Shown: piece after piece, positions 34,766 through 42,284 of the stretch
Layout of the letters: every line of letters starts with the position of its first letter
Position numbering within the stretch: the stretch's first letter is position 1
Source of the DNA: Acrocarpospora macrocephala
GTDB taxonomy: Bacteria > Actinomycetota > Actinomycetes > Streptosporangiales > Streptosporangiaceae
Direction of reading: 5' to 3'
Length of the DNA: 64,000 bases
Assembly: GCF_009687865.1 (NCBI RefSeq)
Contig: NZ_BLAE01000035.1
Span: forward strand, 215,727-279,726
Notes under the pieces: generated by a model
What the model was told of the DNA's origin: nothing
What the model saw: the letters and a program-made list of their open reading frames with translations, nothing else
Databases searched by the model: none
Position numbers and translations under genes: made by a program

Positions 34766-35861
34766 TGTGTGGTCCGTCCGACAGTTTCCGGAGGAGAGCC
34801 GCTGCGACCGGGCCCAGGTCCGCGGCCAGTTCGATTGCCCGGCGGCGGTGTTTCTTGGCCACACCGTTGTGCCAGACGGCGGTCAGCAGCTTCCATTTGC
34901 CGGTCGGGATCCGTTCGTTGAGGTCCGCCGGGAGCGAGCCGGCCCAGTTCGCCAGCGCGGAGGCGTCGGCGTCGGGCCAGCGGATCAGGAACTTCAGGCC
35001 GCGCAGCACGATGCTCGCCTGCTCCACTGGGTTGTCGCCCTGGTAAGCGATGACCAGCCTGCTGGGAGCGTGCCGCAGGTGCTCGATGCCGTGCCCCGAC
35101 GGGTCGATGATCAGCTGCCGCCGGAGGTCGTAGTAGAGGGAGTTGACGGTGAAATCGCGACCAGCGGTGTCCTCGGTCAGGTCCCCGCCGGAGGAGAGGA
35201 ACCGGAATCCGCCGAGCGTCAGCGCCTTGTATTCCACAATACGTTTTCCCGCCGCGAGCGGCTTTATGTAGACGACGCCCCGCATTGAGACACCCCGCTC
35301 ATAGTCGCCGGACCCGGCGCGCGCCAGCGATTCATGGGCGAGGTCGTAGAATTCGCCGGTCGGTATCGTCCCGCAGAAGTCCAGATCCTTTATCGGGTGC
35401 TCGGGCTCGGTGAGCAGATCGCGTACCGCACCGCCGACGAGCCAGATCGTGTGGTGCCGATCGTCGATTTCGCTGAGCATTAACGGAAGCAGCGCTTCGA
35501 CTTCTGAACGGGAGATGGCCCGGTCGACCGCGCTGGGCAGATAGGGTGCGATATCGTCGGCCGAGCTCAGATATTCTTGTTTCAGACCGGCTACCGGATG
35601 TAATCCGCATCGGTCGATCCGAATGCCGTTCGCCACGTCCCGAGGGGAAGGTATCGGCCGCGCCGGGGGTTCGTCGCGATTCTCATCCCCTTCGAGCAGG
35701 AGTCGATCGCCGTCGGCGCCGGGTGTGCTCGGTTCGTACGCGAAACCGAGGACCAATTCGCCGTCCACGAGGTCGCCTCTGACCAGAGGGCCATTCGCAG
35801 GACGCTCGTACGACGTACGGAGATCATCGGGCCTGGATAGCCCCACAGGCGACACCACCAT
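34755..35861 (-). CDS. Class II nucleotidyltransferase, poly(A) polymerase/CCA-adding head-domain family
   Basis: 368 residues. Residues 137-245 carry the class II NTase core: LVGGAVRDLL (141-150), the metal-binding DxD in KDLDF (D159, D161), and RDFTVNSLYYD (235-245) with the third acid region. The C-terminal 120 residues are helical but lack an HD domain and the full tRNA-binding body, and about 120 residues of unassigned sequence precede the core. It is therefore not a normal CCA-adding enzyme (about 480 residues). First gene of the five-gene run ending in the NRPS; its acceptor could be RNA, a protein or a small molecule. Start at ATG 35861 has no strong ribosome site. Confidence 0.82.
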   Translation of the reverse strand: MVVSPVGLSRPDDLRTSYERPANGPLVRGDLVDGELVLGFAYEPSTPGADGDRLLLEGDENRDEPPARPIPSPRDVANGIRIDRCGLHPVAGLKQEYLSSADDIAPYLPSAVDRAISRSEVEALLPLMLSEIDDRHHTIWLVGGAVRDLLTEPEHPIKDLDFCGTIPTGEFYDLAHESLARAGSGDYERGVSMRGVVYIKPLAAGKRIVEYKALTLGGFRFLSSGGDLTEDTAGRDFTVNSLYYDLRRQLIIDPSGHGIEHLRHAPSRLVIAYQGDNPVEQASIVLRGLKFLIRWPDADASALANWAGSLPADLNERIPTGKWKLLTAVWHNGVAKKHRRRAIELAADLGPVAAALLRKLSDGPHNAA

Positions 35862-36056
35862 CGAAAATCCACCAATCGACCATCAGATCCAATGGATGAC
35901 ATACACGCATATTTCGACGCAGCGGTGCTTCTTTGAGCGCCTGTCCCCTATCGTCGGATAAGCGGCAAACGGCTGGTCCGAGCACTCGGCCCACTCCGGA
36001 TGTCTAGCTAAGCAGCCCTATGTCGCTGTTGTGGCGCAAGTTACCAAGGGTGCGAG

Positions 36057-36956
36057 ATGTCCAACGATGCAAAAGCGGCCGGGCTGCTCCTTCGCCGCAT
36101 GCTCACCGAGCGTGCGGAGTACCGGGCGAAGTGGCAGTACCAGCAGAAACGGAGATCATCATCGGATATGAACCGGACTGCCGTCGCGGAAGTGATCACA
36201 CAGTATCTGTGGGCTGAGGGCGAGCGTCATGAGTCCAAGACGGCTCGCCACATGAAGGACCGCGTGGGCCGTGCGCTCGCGGGCCAGGTGATGAGCCCGG
36301 AGACGCTGGAGTGGTTCATCACGGCATTCGAAATGCCTACCGAAGATCAGCGAATGTTGGAGGAGGCATATCTGCACGGAATGCTCCCGACCGACCTGCC
36401 GCCCGCCGATACCCTGCAGAAACGGCAATCGCTCCCTCGCCCCCAACGGCACCGCACGATGATGGCCTTCGAGCGCCGGACCATCGACGTCACCGGACGG
36501 GCCGCATCCCACCACTCCCTCCGCACCATCATCGCCTGCGAGGACGGAGTGGATCGCTATCCCTGTTTTCTCTCCCCCCGCATGGCCGGCATTCGCGTCA
36601 TCCATGGCGGTCGTGTCGTCACCCCTTACCGCCCACCCGTCATCGAGATCGCACTCGCCCGGTCGCTGCGGGAAGGCGAGACGACGTCATTGGAGTACCG
36701 GCGCGATTTCGAGCAGATCGGTGGCGTCGACACCGAGTACCGCCGCGTCGCCAACGGACGCGCGCAGAACCTGGGAATCGTCGTCCAGTTCCACCCGCAC
36801 CGCTTGCCGAGCAAGGTCTGGTGGGCCACCTGGGATGCCCACCGTGGCGGCAACGTGGTGGAGGAGCAGCCGGTATCCCTCGACGCTGACCATCGGGCCC
36901 ATCGATTCCTGCCCTACATGAAGAACGCCGCCGCCGGTTTCCATTGGGTCTGGTGA
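36057..36956 (+). CDS. Hypothetical protein with HTH-like N-terminus, divergent from the NTase operon
   Basis: 299 residues. The first 120 residues are helical and basic and read like a degenerate XRE-type domain (TAVAEVITQYLWAEGERHES, SPETLEWFITAFEMP). Residues 150-299 are beta-rich (AFERRTIDVTGRAASHH, FLSPRMAGIRVIHGGRV, LGIVVQFHPHRLPSKVWWAT) with a Trp-rich end. I cannot name the family, though proteins of this shape are frequent in actinomycetes next to stress or antibiotic genes. It is divergent from the NTase/Lon-WD40/NRPS operon with 195 bp between, so it could regulate it. Confidence 0.65.
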   Translation: MSNDAKAAGLLLRRMLTERAEYRAKWQYQQKRRSSSDMNRTAVAEVITQYLWAEGERHESKTARHMKDRVGRALAGQVMSPETLEWFITAFEMPTEDQRMLEEAYLHGMLPTDLPPADTLQKRQSLPRPQRHRTMMAFERRTIDVTGRAASHHSLRTIIACEDGVDRYPCFLSPRMAGIRVIHGGRVVTPYRPPVIEIALARSLREGETTSLEYRRDFEQIGGVDTEYRRVANGRAQNLGIVVQFHPHRLPSKVWWATWDAHRGGNVVEEQPVSLDADHRAHRFLPYMKNAAAGFHWVW

Positions 36957-37003
36957 CCACCGATCAGCGCGGGTGTGCCGGGGCTCCCTCCGACAGAAAG
37001 TAC

Positions 37004-37035
37004 TTGACGATGTGGAAAGTGAAAAATACTTTCCA
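37004..37035 (+). promoter_or_regulatory. Promoter with overlapping operator
   Basis: TTGACG (37004-37009), 17 bp, TACTTT (37027-37032): a near-consensus promoter. An inverted repeat TGGAAAGT-N7-ACTTTCCA (37013-37035) covers the spacer and the -10 element, so bound protein would block polymerase. The winged-helix protein encoded second in the operon is the obvious candidate repressor. Confidence 0.7.
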
Positions 37036-37061
37036 AGTAGGAAAGCCAAGAGGAGGTCATC

Positions 37062-37544
37062 ATGCACATCACCCCCGAAGAGGCGGCGCAGTCGCTGGCC
37101 CAGATCCGCGAGACGCAGCACAGGGCGCTTCGATCCGCACCCCCGATGTTCCCGTCCTGGTACGTCGTGGCGGTCTGGGTCTTCATCACGGGCGTACAGT
37201 TCTTCACCGAGGTCACCCCCCTGTGGGCGCTCTGGATCGCCATCCCTGTTCTCTCAATCGGGCTCATAGCCGCCGTGCTCAAGTTCGTCATGGAGGTTCG
37301 GAACCAGTCCGTGCGCCCCCATCCCTCCGTGGTGGATCCATGGGCATGGGGTGGCTTAGCGATCTGGATCGTCCTCACGGCACTCGGAAGCACGGGATTG
37401 GCGCTGGGGTTGCAGGCGCTCGGCGTCGCGTACCCGCGAACCGTGATGGGCGTCACAATGACCGTGATCGTGGTGATCACCACGCCTATCCTGACCCGAT
37501 GGATGTCCATGCGGACCGTTCGCCGGGCGGAAATGAAGAACTGA
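37062..37544 (+). CDS. Small integral membrane protein, unknown
   Basis: 160 residues from ATG 37062 (AGAGGAGG 6 bases upstream). Four hydrophobic spans: WYVVAVWVFITGVQFF, LWALWIAIPVLSIGLIAAVL, GGLAIWIVLTALGSTGLALG and VMGVTMTVIVVITTPIL. No recognised domain. Its stop overlaps the ATG of the winged-helix gene (TGATG), the classic pairing of a PadR/MarR-like repressor with the membrane protein it controls; such pairs often serve drug or stress export or sensing. Confidence 0.75.
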   Translation: MHITPEEAAQSLAQIRETQHRALRSAPPMFPSWYVVAVWVFITGVQFFTEVTPLWALWIAIPVLSIGLIAAVLKFVMEVRNQSVRPHPSVVDPWAWGGLAIWIVLTALGSTGLALGLQALGVAYPRTVMGVTMTVIVVITTPILTRWMSMRTVRRAEMKN

Positions 37545-38116
37545 TGACCCCGCAACTCGATCCGGTCATCCACGCCCCGACCCGGCTGCAGATCGTCTCC
37601 CTGCTCGCCGCCGCCGAGGAGGCCGAGTTCGCCTTCGTGCGCGACAGCCTGGACATCAGCGACTCGGTGCTGTCCAAGCACGCCAGCGCCCTAGAGGCGG
37701 CCAGGTACGTGAAGATCCGCAAGGGACATGTGGGCAAGCGCCCGAGAACGTGGTTCAGCCTGACGCCCGTTGGCCGCAAGGCGTACCAGAACCACGTGGC
37801 CGCCCTCCAAGGCATCGTCGCTCAGTCCGGCCTCTCGGTCGTTGACGTGCAAGCCGGACAAAGCTGGAGTGCCGATCTCCTGGGAGCGGCAATGGAGCAA
37901 GCCGTGATCGACCCTCATGACGTACGAGCCAGCGACCAGGACCGGGACAAGGTGGCCGAAATGCTGCGTATCGCAGCCAGCGACGGCCGCATCACCATGG
38001 ACGAACTGACCGAGCGCATCGAGCGCACCTACACTGCGCGAACAATCGGCGAGCTGGCTGTGATCGTGGCCGATCTGGGGCCGACCAACGTGCTGTCATC
38101 GACCCCGATGTGGTAG
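37544..38116 (+). CDS. Winged-helix repressor fused to a DUF1707 domain
   Basis: 190 residues. Residues 5-90 form a MarR/ArsR-like winged helix (RLQIVSLLAAAEEAEFAFVR, LDISDSVLSKHASALEAARY) of the HTH_27 type. Residues 128-178 are a DUF1707 domain (VRASDQDRDKVAEMLRIAAS, then DGRITMDELTERIERTYTAR), normally found at the N-terminus of short membrane-associated proteins and rarely behind a DNA-binding domain. It is translationally coupled to the membrane protein gene and probably autoregulates through the 37013-37035 palindrome. Confidence 0.85.
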   Translation: MTPQLDPVIHAPTRLQIVSLLAAAEEAEFAFVRDSLDISDSVLSKHASALEAARYVKIRKGHVGKRPRTWFSLTPVGRKAYQNHVAALQGIVAQSGLSVVDVQAGQSWSADLLGAAMEQAVIDPHDVRASDQDRDKVAEMLRIAASDGRITMDELTERIERTYTARTIGELAVIVADLGPTNVLSSTPMW

Positions 38117-38147
38117 GCCAGCTGTTTCGGCCGGCAAGAGAACGAGA

Positions 38148-38453
38148 ATGAGCGTTTATCCGGCTGGCGACCAGTGGGCGCGGCTCATTTCACACGGTTT
38201 CGAGGCCAGGTTCGGTGCCATGTGGGTGGAAGGCGATGATCCCGAGGGCACCGCGCACGAGTTACGGGCCGATCCGGCCACTCGGCTGGACTGCGATCTC
38301 CAGACCGCCATGCGCTGGTACCAGGCGGATTCCCGACGGGGCCTGGGAAGACTGAGGGCCGGGGGTTCGCTGGCTACTGGAACGGCAATCCACGCCTTGG
38401 CGTACGTGCGAGTCGCCGGAGTTTCTGCCGCGATCCACGGGCTGGTCAGGTGA
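38148..38453 (+). CDS. Possible small hypothetical protein
   Basis: 101 residues from ATG 38148, 31 bp after the winged-helix gene, with a weak AGAACGAGA ribosome site. Two Trp-containing segments (GDQWARLISHGFEARFGAMW, TAMRWYQADSRRGLG) give it a protein-like look, but the C-terminus is low in character and overlaps the convergent phosphoesterase gene by 8 bp. No family recognised; it may be a decayed gene. Confidence 0.35.
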   Translation: MSVYPAGDQWARLISHGFEARFGAMWVEGDDPEGTAHELRADPATRLDCDLQTAMRWYQADSRRGLGRLRAGGSLATGTAIHALAYVRVAGVSAAIHGLVR

Positions 38454-38937
38454 CGGGTACGATCTTCGCCTCTGTGAGCGTGCCGTTCTCGATCTGCAGC
38501 AATCCCAGTGTGCCGTGCGGCTGGCGTCTGCGGTCGGTGGGTGAGCCCGGGTTGAGGATGCGCAATCGGTCGGCGGTCTGGTCGATGGGGATGTGGGAGT
38601 GGCCGAAGACCACCAGTTCGGCTTCGGGGAATCTGGCCCGCATTCTGGCCAGCCGCCCTTTGGCCTGGCCGCTGTCGTGGATCATGGCCACGCGCAGGCC
38701 GCCGAGCGTCAGCTCCAGTGTCTGCGGGGCGTGGACGTCTGGGCCGTCGTTGTTGCCCTTGACGGCGTGGACGGGCGCGTAGGCGGCCAACTCGTCCAGG
38801 ACCCAGCCCACGCAGACGTCCCCGGCGTGCAGGATCGCGTCGGCACCGCGCAGGTGCTCGGCCACTCTGGGAGGGCACGTCTTCCAAAAGCGCGGCGCGT
38901 GTGTGTCTGACAGTACGACGACCTTCATCACTTCCAT
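38446..38937 (-). CDS. YfcE/MJ0936-type metallophosphoesterase
   Basis: 163 residues with the calcineurin-like metal ligands in order: SDTHA (D11, H13), HAGD (about 37-40), GNND (about 61-64), MIHDSGQ and GHSHIP. Short YfcE-family enzymes hydrolyse phosphodiesters such as bis-pNPP in vitro; natural substrates are mostly unknown. ATG 38928 (MKVVVLSDTH) is an equally good start. It stands alone, convergent with the doubtful gene at 38148. Confidence 0.9.
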   Translation of the reverse strand: MEVMKVVVLSDTHAPRFWKTCPPRVAEHLRGADAILHAGDVCVGWVLDELAAYAPVHAVKGNNDGPDVHAPQTLELTLGGLRVAMIHDSGQAKGRLARMRARFPEAELVVFGHSHIPIDQTADRLRILNPGSPTDRRRQPHGTLGLLQIENGTLTEAKIVPVT

Positions 38938-39135
38938 GATGCGGCAGAAGGTCTGCGGTCAGGACGGTGAGGTGGCGGACCTCGGTCATGGCGGTGTGGG
39001 CGGAGGCAGGCGCTGCAGGACCCTGATCAGGGACAGGTACTTCTGGTCTACACCGCGACCCCGGGAACCGAGAGCTACGAGAACTCAAGCTCCTGTCCGC
39101 GGTTCGGAGATCGTCAACCCGGTGGAATCACAGGC

Positions 39136-39819
39136 ATGATGGCACCGTCCCGTGTTCTTCAAGCGCTTGACCGGTTCAATGCCGCCCACCCTTGGGACCA
39201 CAATGCTCACTATCACCACTGGATCCTGCGACAGCTTCCCAGAAGTTTCGGGAGCGCCCTCGATGTCGGCTCCGGCAGTGGTGATCTGGCCCGGCTCTTG
39301 GCTACCCGCGCCGAATCGGTGTACGGAATCGACGCCGACGCCGCGATTGTTGCCCGAGCGCGGGACTCGACATCCTCGGCTTCGGTGCGATTCGCGGTCG
39401 GAGACGCGCTGACCGATACGCCGCCCGGTCCGTACGACGTGATCACGTGCGTCGCCGTGGTTCATCATTTACCGTTCACGGACGCGATCACCCTGTTTCG
39501 CCGGCAGCTGGCGCCCGGCGGAACCTTGGTGATCGTTGGCGTGTCCCGTGCGCACAGTCTGAGTGATCATCTACTCGGGCTCGCAGCCGTTCCGCTGAAC
39601 CTGCTGATGGGCTGGCTCAAGAACAAGGGCCGCCGGGCCGCCAGGCCGATCTCGATGAACGCCCCGACTCGACCAGCGGCCATGACATTCCCAGATATCG
39701 TCCGCGAAGCCAGTGGAGTACTGCCCGGGGTGCGGTTGCGTCGTCGGCTGTTCTGGCGTTACACGCTGGTTTGGCATCACAGGCCGTCTGGAACGGTGAG
39801 TTCGTGTACGAGTCCGTAG
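39136..39819 (+). CDS. Class I SAM-dependent methyltransferase
   Basis: 227 residues. Motif I ALDVGSGSGDLARLLA (residues 40-57), post-I YGIDADAAIVARAR, motif II-like YDVITCVAVVHHLPF, motif III LAPGGTLVIVGV. A hydrophobic stretch (LLGLAAVPLNLLMGWL) in the C-terminal cap is seen in UbiE-like and small-molecule methyltransferases. Substrate unknown. Its end overlaps the next gene's earliest possible start by about 50 bp, so that gene may begin further in. Confidence 0.88.
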   Translation: MMAPSRVLQALDRFNAAHPWDHNAHYHHWILRQLPRSFGSALDVGSGSGDLARLLATRAESVYGIDADAAIVARARDSTSSASVRFAVGDALTDTPPGPYDVITCVAVVHHLPFTDAITLFRRQLAPGGTLVIVGVSRAHSLSDHLLGLAAVPLNLLMGWLKNKGRRAARPISMNAPTRPAAMTFPDIVREASGVLPGVRLRRRLFWRYTLVWHHRPSGTVSSCTSP

Positions 39820-40481
39820 ATGATCAGCCCCAGCCGCTGTCGACCTGCTGGAATTACTGGATCGCGGTTTCTACCGGCGATCAGGCGGGCGTCATGGAGA
39901 TCTTGGGTCTGACCGAGCCCGAGCCCGTGTCGTTCGCGGCCGCCGCGGAGATCATCGACACTGACGGCCACAATGGGTATCTGGGTCGCGTCTTCGTGAC
40001 ACCTGAAGTCGGTGGCTGGACGCTCGTCATGGGTGCTTGGTGTGATCCTTACGGCATTGAGCGGCGCGAAGACGTGCTCCGGCTGTGTACGGAACTCAGC
40101 GAACGCTATAGCCGGGCGCACGCCTATTACTACAGCGAGCAGGCCGACGGTTCGGCGTGGCTCGTCACCGAGAACGGCATGGTGGTACGGCGGTACGCCG
40201 CCGCCGGGGAGCCGGGGGACGAACTGCTGGCACTCGGTGAACCACTGCCCGTGGAACAGGCGAAGCGGACCGAGTTGGGGCTGCCGACCCAGTGGGATCC
40301 GGCCGCGGAGGACGACGAGGAGTGGTTGGGCGCCGCGTTCGAGTTGGCCCCGGAGGTCGCCTCGGCGCAGGGTGTGAGTCCGTTCGTCCTCACGGCCGAC
40401 ACACCGTGGAGTGGGGTGGGCGTCTTGGCGGTTACGCCGTACGGGGGCGCTATTCGCCGATCTTCTTTGCCCAGAGGGTGA
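39771..40481 (+). CDS. Hypothetical protein, common actinomycete family
   Basis: Up to 236 residues; GTG 39804 would give 225 and avoids overlap with most of the methyltransferase end. Conserved-looking core: NYWIAVSTGDQAGVMEILGL, GRVFVTPEVGGWTLVMGAWC, RREDVLRLCTELSERYSRAH, YYYSEQADGSAWLVTENGMV. Mixed alpha/beta, no signal peptide. I recognise the pattern as a recurrent actinomycete hypothetical family, possibly immunity-like, but have no function for it. The last 32 bp overlap the PASTA gene on the other strand. Confidence 0.7.
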   Translation: MASQAVWNGEFVYESVDDQPQPLSTCWNYWIAVSTGDQAGVMEILGLTEPEPVSFAAAAEIIDTDGHNGYLGRVFVTPEVGGWTLVMGAWCDPYGIERREDVLRLCTELSERYSRAHAYYYSEQADGSAWLVTENGMVVRRYAAAGEPGDELLALGEPLPVEQAKRTELGLPTQWDPAAEDDEEWLGAAFELAPEVASAQGVSPFVLTADTPWSGVGVLAVTPYGGAIRRSSLPRG

Positions 40482-40644
40482 CGACTGTGGAGATGGGGAG
40501 CGTCTGGTCCGCTGGGGGTTCTTGGCGGGTGACTATCCAGTTTCGGTCGTTGACCTGGAAGCGGTTCTGGCCGGTGGCGTCGCGGTCGCGGAGGAGGTAG
40601 AAGCCGGCGGCCTGCATTGTGTCTTGGGCCTGCTGGAGGTTCAT
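40450..40644 (-). CDS. Small single-PASTA-domain protein
   Basis: 64 residues: NLQQAQDTMQAAGFYLLRDR, then NRNWIVTRQEPPADQTLP and STVVTLWAKK, the complete PASTA pattern (helix, strand, Q-P-G-like turn, strand). PASTA domains bind muropeptides in Ser/Thr kinases and penicillin-binding proteins, but here the domain stands alone with no signal peptide or membrane span. GGTGAAGGA precedes the ATG. It may be the end of a once longer lipoprotein, or a cytoplasmic adaptor. Confidence 0.75.
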   Translation of the reverse strand: MNLQQAQDTMQAAGFYLLRDRDATGQNRFQVNDRNWIVTRQEPPADQTLPISTVVTLWAKKIGE

Positions 40645-40661
40645 GCGGATCCTTCACCTTT

Positions 40662-40733
40662 TCAGCGGTCGGCCAGGCCGAGGTAGAGCTGCTCGACGAG
40701 TTCGGCGGCGTCCACACTCTTGGGTGCGGCCAT
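40662..40733 (-). CDS. Possible 23-codon small ORF upstream of the PASTA gene
   Basis: ATG 40733 to TGA 40662 encodes MAAPKSVDAAELVEQLYLGL plus three residues. A strong AAGGAGAG lies 6 bases upstream, and the PASTA gene starts 17 bp downstream on the same strand. It could be a translated leader, a microprotein, or the surviving N-terminus of a broken gene. Only the ribosome site supports it. Confidence 0.35.
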   Translation of the reverse strand: MAAPKSVDAAELVEQLYLGLADR

Positions 40734-40878
40734 CGCTTGGTCTCTCCTTCGTTGCTTGGTCGTTTGGAAGGATCAAGCGATGGCCGCCCGTATTTCCGCC
40801 ATCGCTACAAGTTGGCGATTCGTACACCACTTCCGCGAACGTGACCGCGGACAACACACCCGTCCGACAAGATGGCGG

Positions 40879-42066
40879 TCAGACGACTCTTTCGGCTCGC
40901 AGTTCGGCGATCTCCGACTCGGTCAGGTGGAGTGTCCGAAGTTCGGCGTCGGTGTCGGCGCCAAGGCGGGGAATCCGGAGTTCTGCTGGCCGGCGTGGGC
41001 CTAGGCCCAGCACATTGCCGATCGCGTGGAAGTCACCGAGTTCGGGGTGCGAGGTGGTGTACAGGATGTCGCGAGCCTGAATCTGCGGGTCTGCCATGGC
41101 GCCGCTCATGGTGTTCACCGGCGCTGCGGCGATCTGTTCGCGCAGGAGGTCGGCGATCCATTCGTCGCGGTTGCGCGTGCGGAACGCCTCCCGGATCGCC
41201 TGGTCCTGATCGGCCGGCGGGAGATCCGCGTCGGCAAGATCCGGACGTCCCAGGACGGCGCACAGGGAGCGCCAGAACTTGTCCTCGGAGGCGGCCACTG
41301 CGATCCATCCGCCGTCGGCGCTCTGGTAGAAGGAATATCCCGGGGCCGGGCCGAGGAACCGGGATAGGCCTCGCGGCTGGAGGTCGGTGCTGCGGGCCGG
41401 CTCGATGCCCCCACCCCAGTAGTCGGCAAAGGCCTGGATCATCCACGAGACGGCACCGTCGAGCATGGAGATCTCGATCGCGCGCCCCTTCCCGCTGGCG
41501 CTGCGCGCGATGATCGCGGCGAGGATCGCGACGACCGCTCGCTGGCCGGACTCGAGGTCTGCGATGGGTAGCGGGATGAGGCGGGGCTGGTCGCCCATCA
41601 GGGATGCGGCTCCGGTTACGGCGAGGTAGTTGTGGTCGTGACCCGGGAGGTTCGCGTAGGGGCCGGTGGAGCCGTACCCGTTGATCGCGCAGTAGATGAG
41701 GTGCGGGTGGCGCGCAAGCAGGCGGTCGGCTCCGAGGCCGAGCCGAGCCATGACGCCGGGGCGGAAGCTCTCGAGTAGCACGTCCGCGCCCGCGCACAGT
41801 TGATCCAGCAGGTCGACGCCGCGTGCCGTCTTGAGGTTGAGTGTCATCGAGCGCTTGCCGTGGTTGAGGAGTGCGAACAGATAGCCGACATCCGTGTTGT
41901 TGATCCGTGGACCCGACTCGCGGAGGTAGTCACCGCGAGTGGGCTCTTCGATCTTGAGGGCATCGGCGCCAAGATCGACGAGTAGCCGAGAGGCGTAGGG
42001 GCCCGGCATGAGCCGAGACAGGTCCAGCACCTTGATCCCGGCCAGCGGCGCGTCGTCAGTGGTCAT
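40879..42066 (-). CDS. Class III CoA-transferase (CaiB/BaiF)
   Basis: 395 residues from ATG 42066 (the frame extends upstream without protein character). Family III signature: IKVLDLSRLMPGPYASRLLV, GADALKIEEP, LNLKTARGVDLLDQLCAGAD, ESFRPGVMARLGLG and NGYGSTGPYANLPGHDHNYL with the catalytic Asp in the latter (GHD). These enzymes move CoA between carboxylic acids. It is divergent from the PotABCD-like importer (218 bp) and is one of three paralogues in this island, so it probably activates the imported acid or an intermediate. Confidence 0.93.
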   Translation of the reverse strand: MTTDDAPLAGIKVLDLSRLMPGPYASRLLVDLGADALKIEEPTRGDYLRESGPRINNTDVGYLFALLNHGKRSMTLNLKTARGVDLLDQLCAGADVLLESFRPGVMARLGLGADRLLARHPHLIYCAINGYGSTGPYANLPGHDHNYLAVTGAASLMGDQPRLIPLPIADLESGQRAVVAILAAIIARSASGKGRAIEISMLDGAVSWMIQAFADYWGGGIEPARSTDLQPRGLSRFLGPAPGYSFYQSADGGWIAVAASEDKFWRSLCAVLGRPDLADADLPPADQDQAIREAFRTRNRDEWIADLLREQIAAAPVNTMSGAMADPQIQARDILYTTSHPELGDFHAIGNVLGLGPRRPAELRIPRLGADTDAELRTLHLTESEIAELRAERVV

Positions 42067-42135
42067 GTCACTACCTTCTCGTGTCGGTGATCGTCGGCCA
42101 CGTACCGGGTCAACCCAGGTCGGGCAACCCCTACC

Positions 42136-42204
42136 GTAACCCTGCAACCTTCTGTAACATACGGCTACACGATTACTGGAACATAGTTGCAGTAACTCTG
42201 TAAC
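42136..42204. promoter_or_regulatory. Repeated GTAAC/CTGCAAC motifs in the divergent promoter
   Basis: GTAAC occurs four times (42136, 42154, 42192, 42200); CTGTAACA twice (42152-42159, 42198-42205); CTGCAAC at 42142-42148 is the reverse complement of GTTGCAG at 42186-42192. The set is centred between the CoA-transferase and importer genes. It is the likely binding region for the island's regulator (52030). Inference from repeats. Confidence 0.5.
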
Positions 42205-42284
42205 AACCCGTAAACATTCAGGCGGGATGGTCTCGGTAACGAAGTCGGCGGCCCGAGGGCCCAGGTGGAGAGGCATCAGAGGCA

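Noticed and set aside
36944-37543. N-terminal extension of the winged-helix gene (390-codon frame)
   Set aside because: The extension is a shadow of the membrane protein gene in another frame; the ATG at 37544 overlapping its stop is the natural start.
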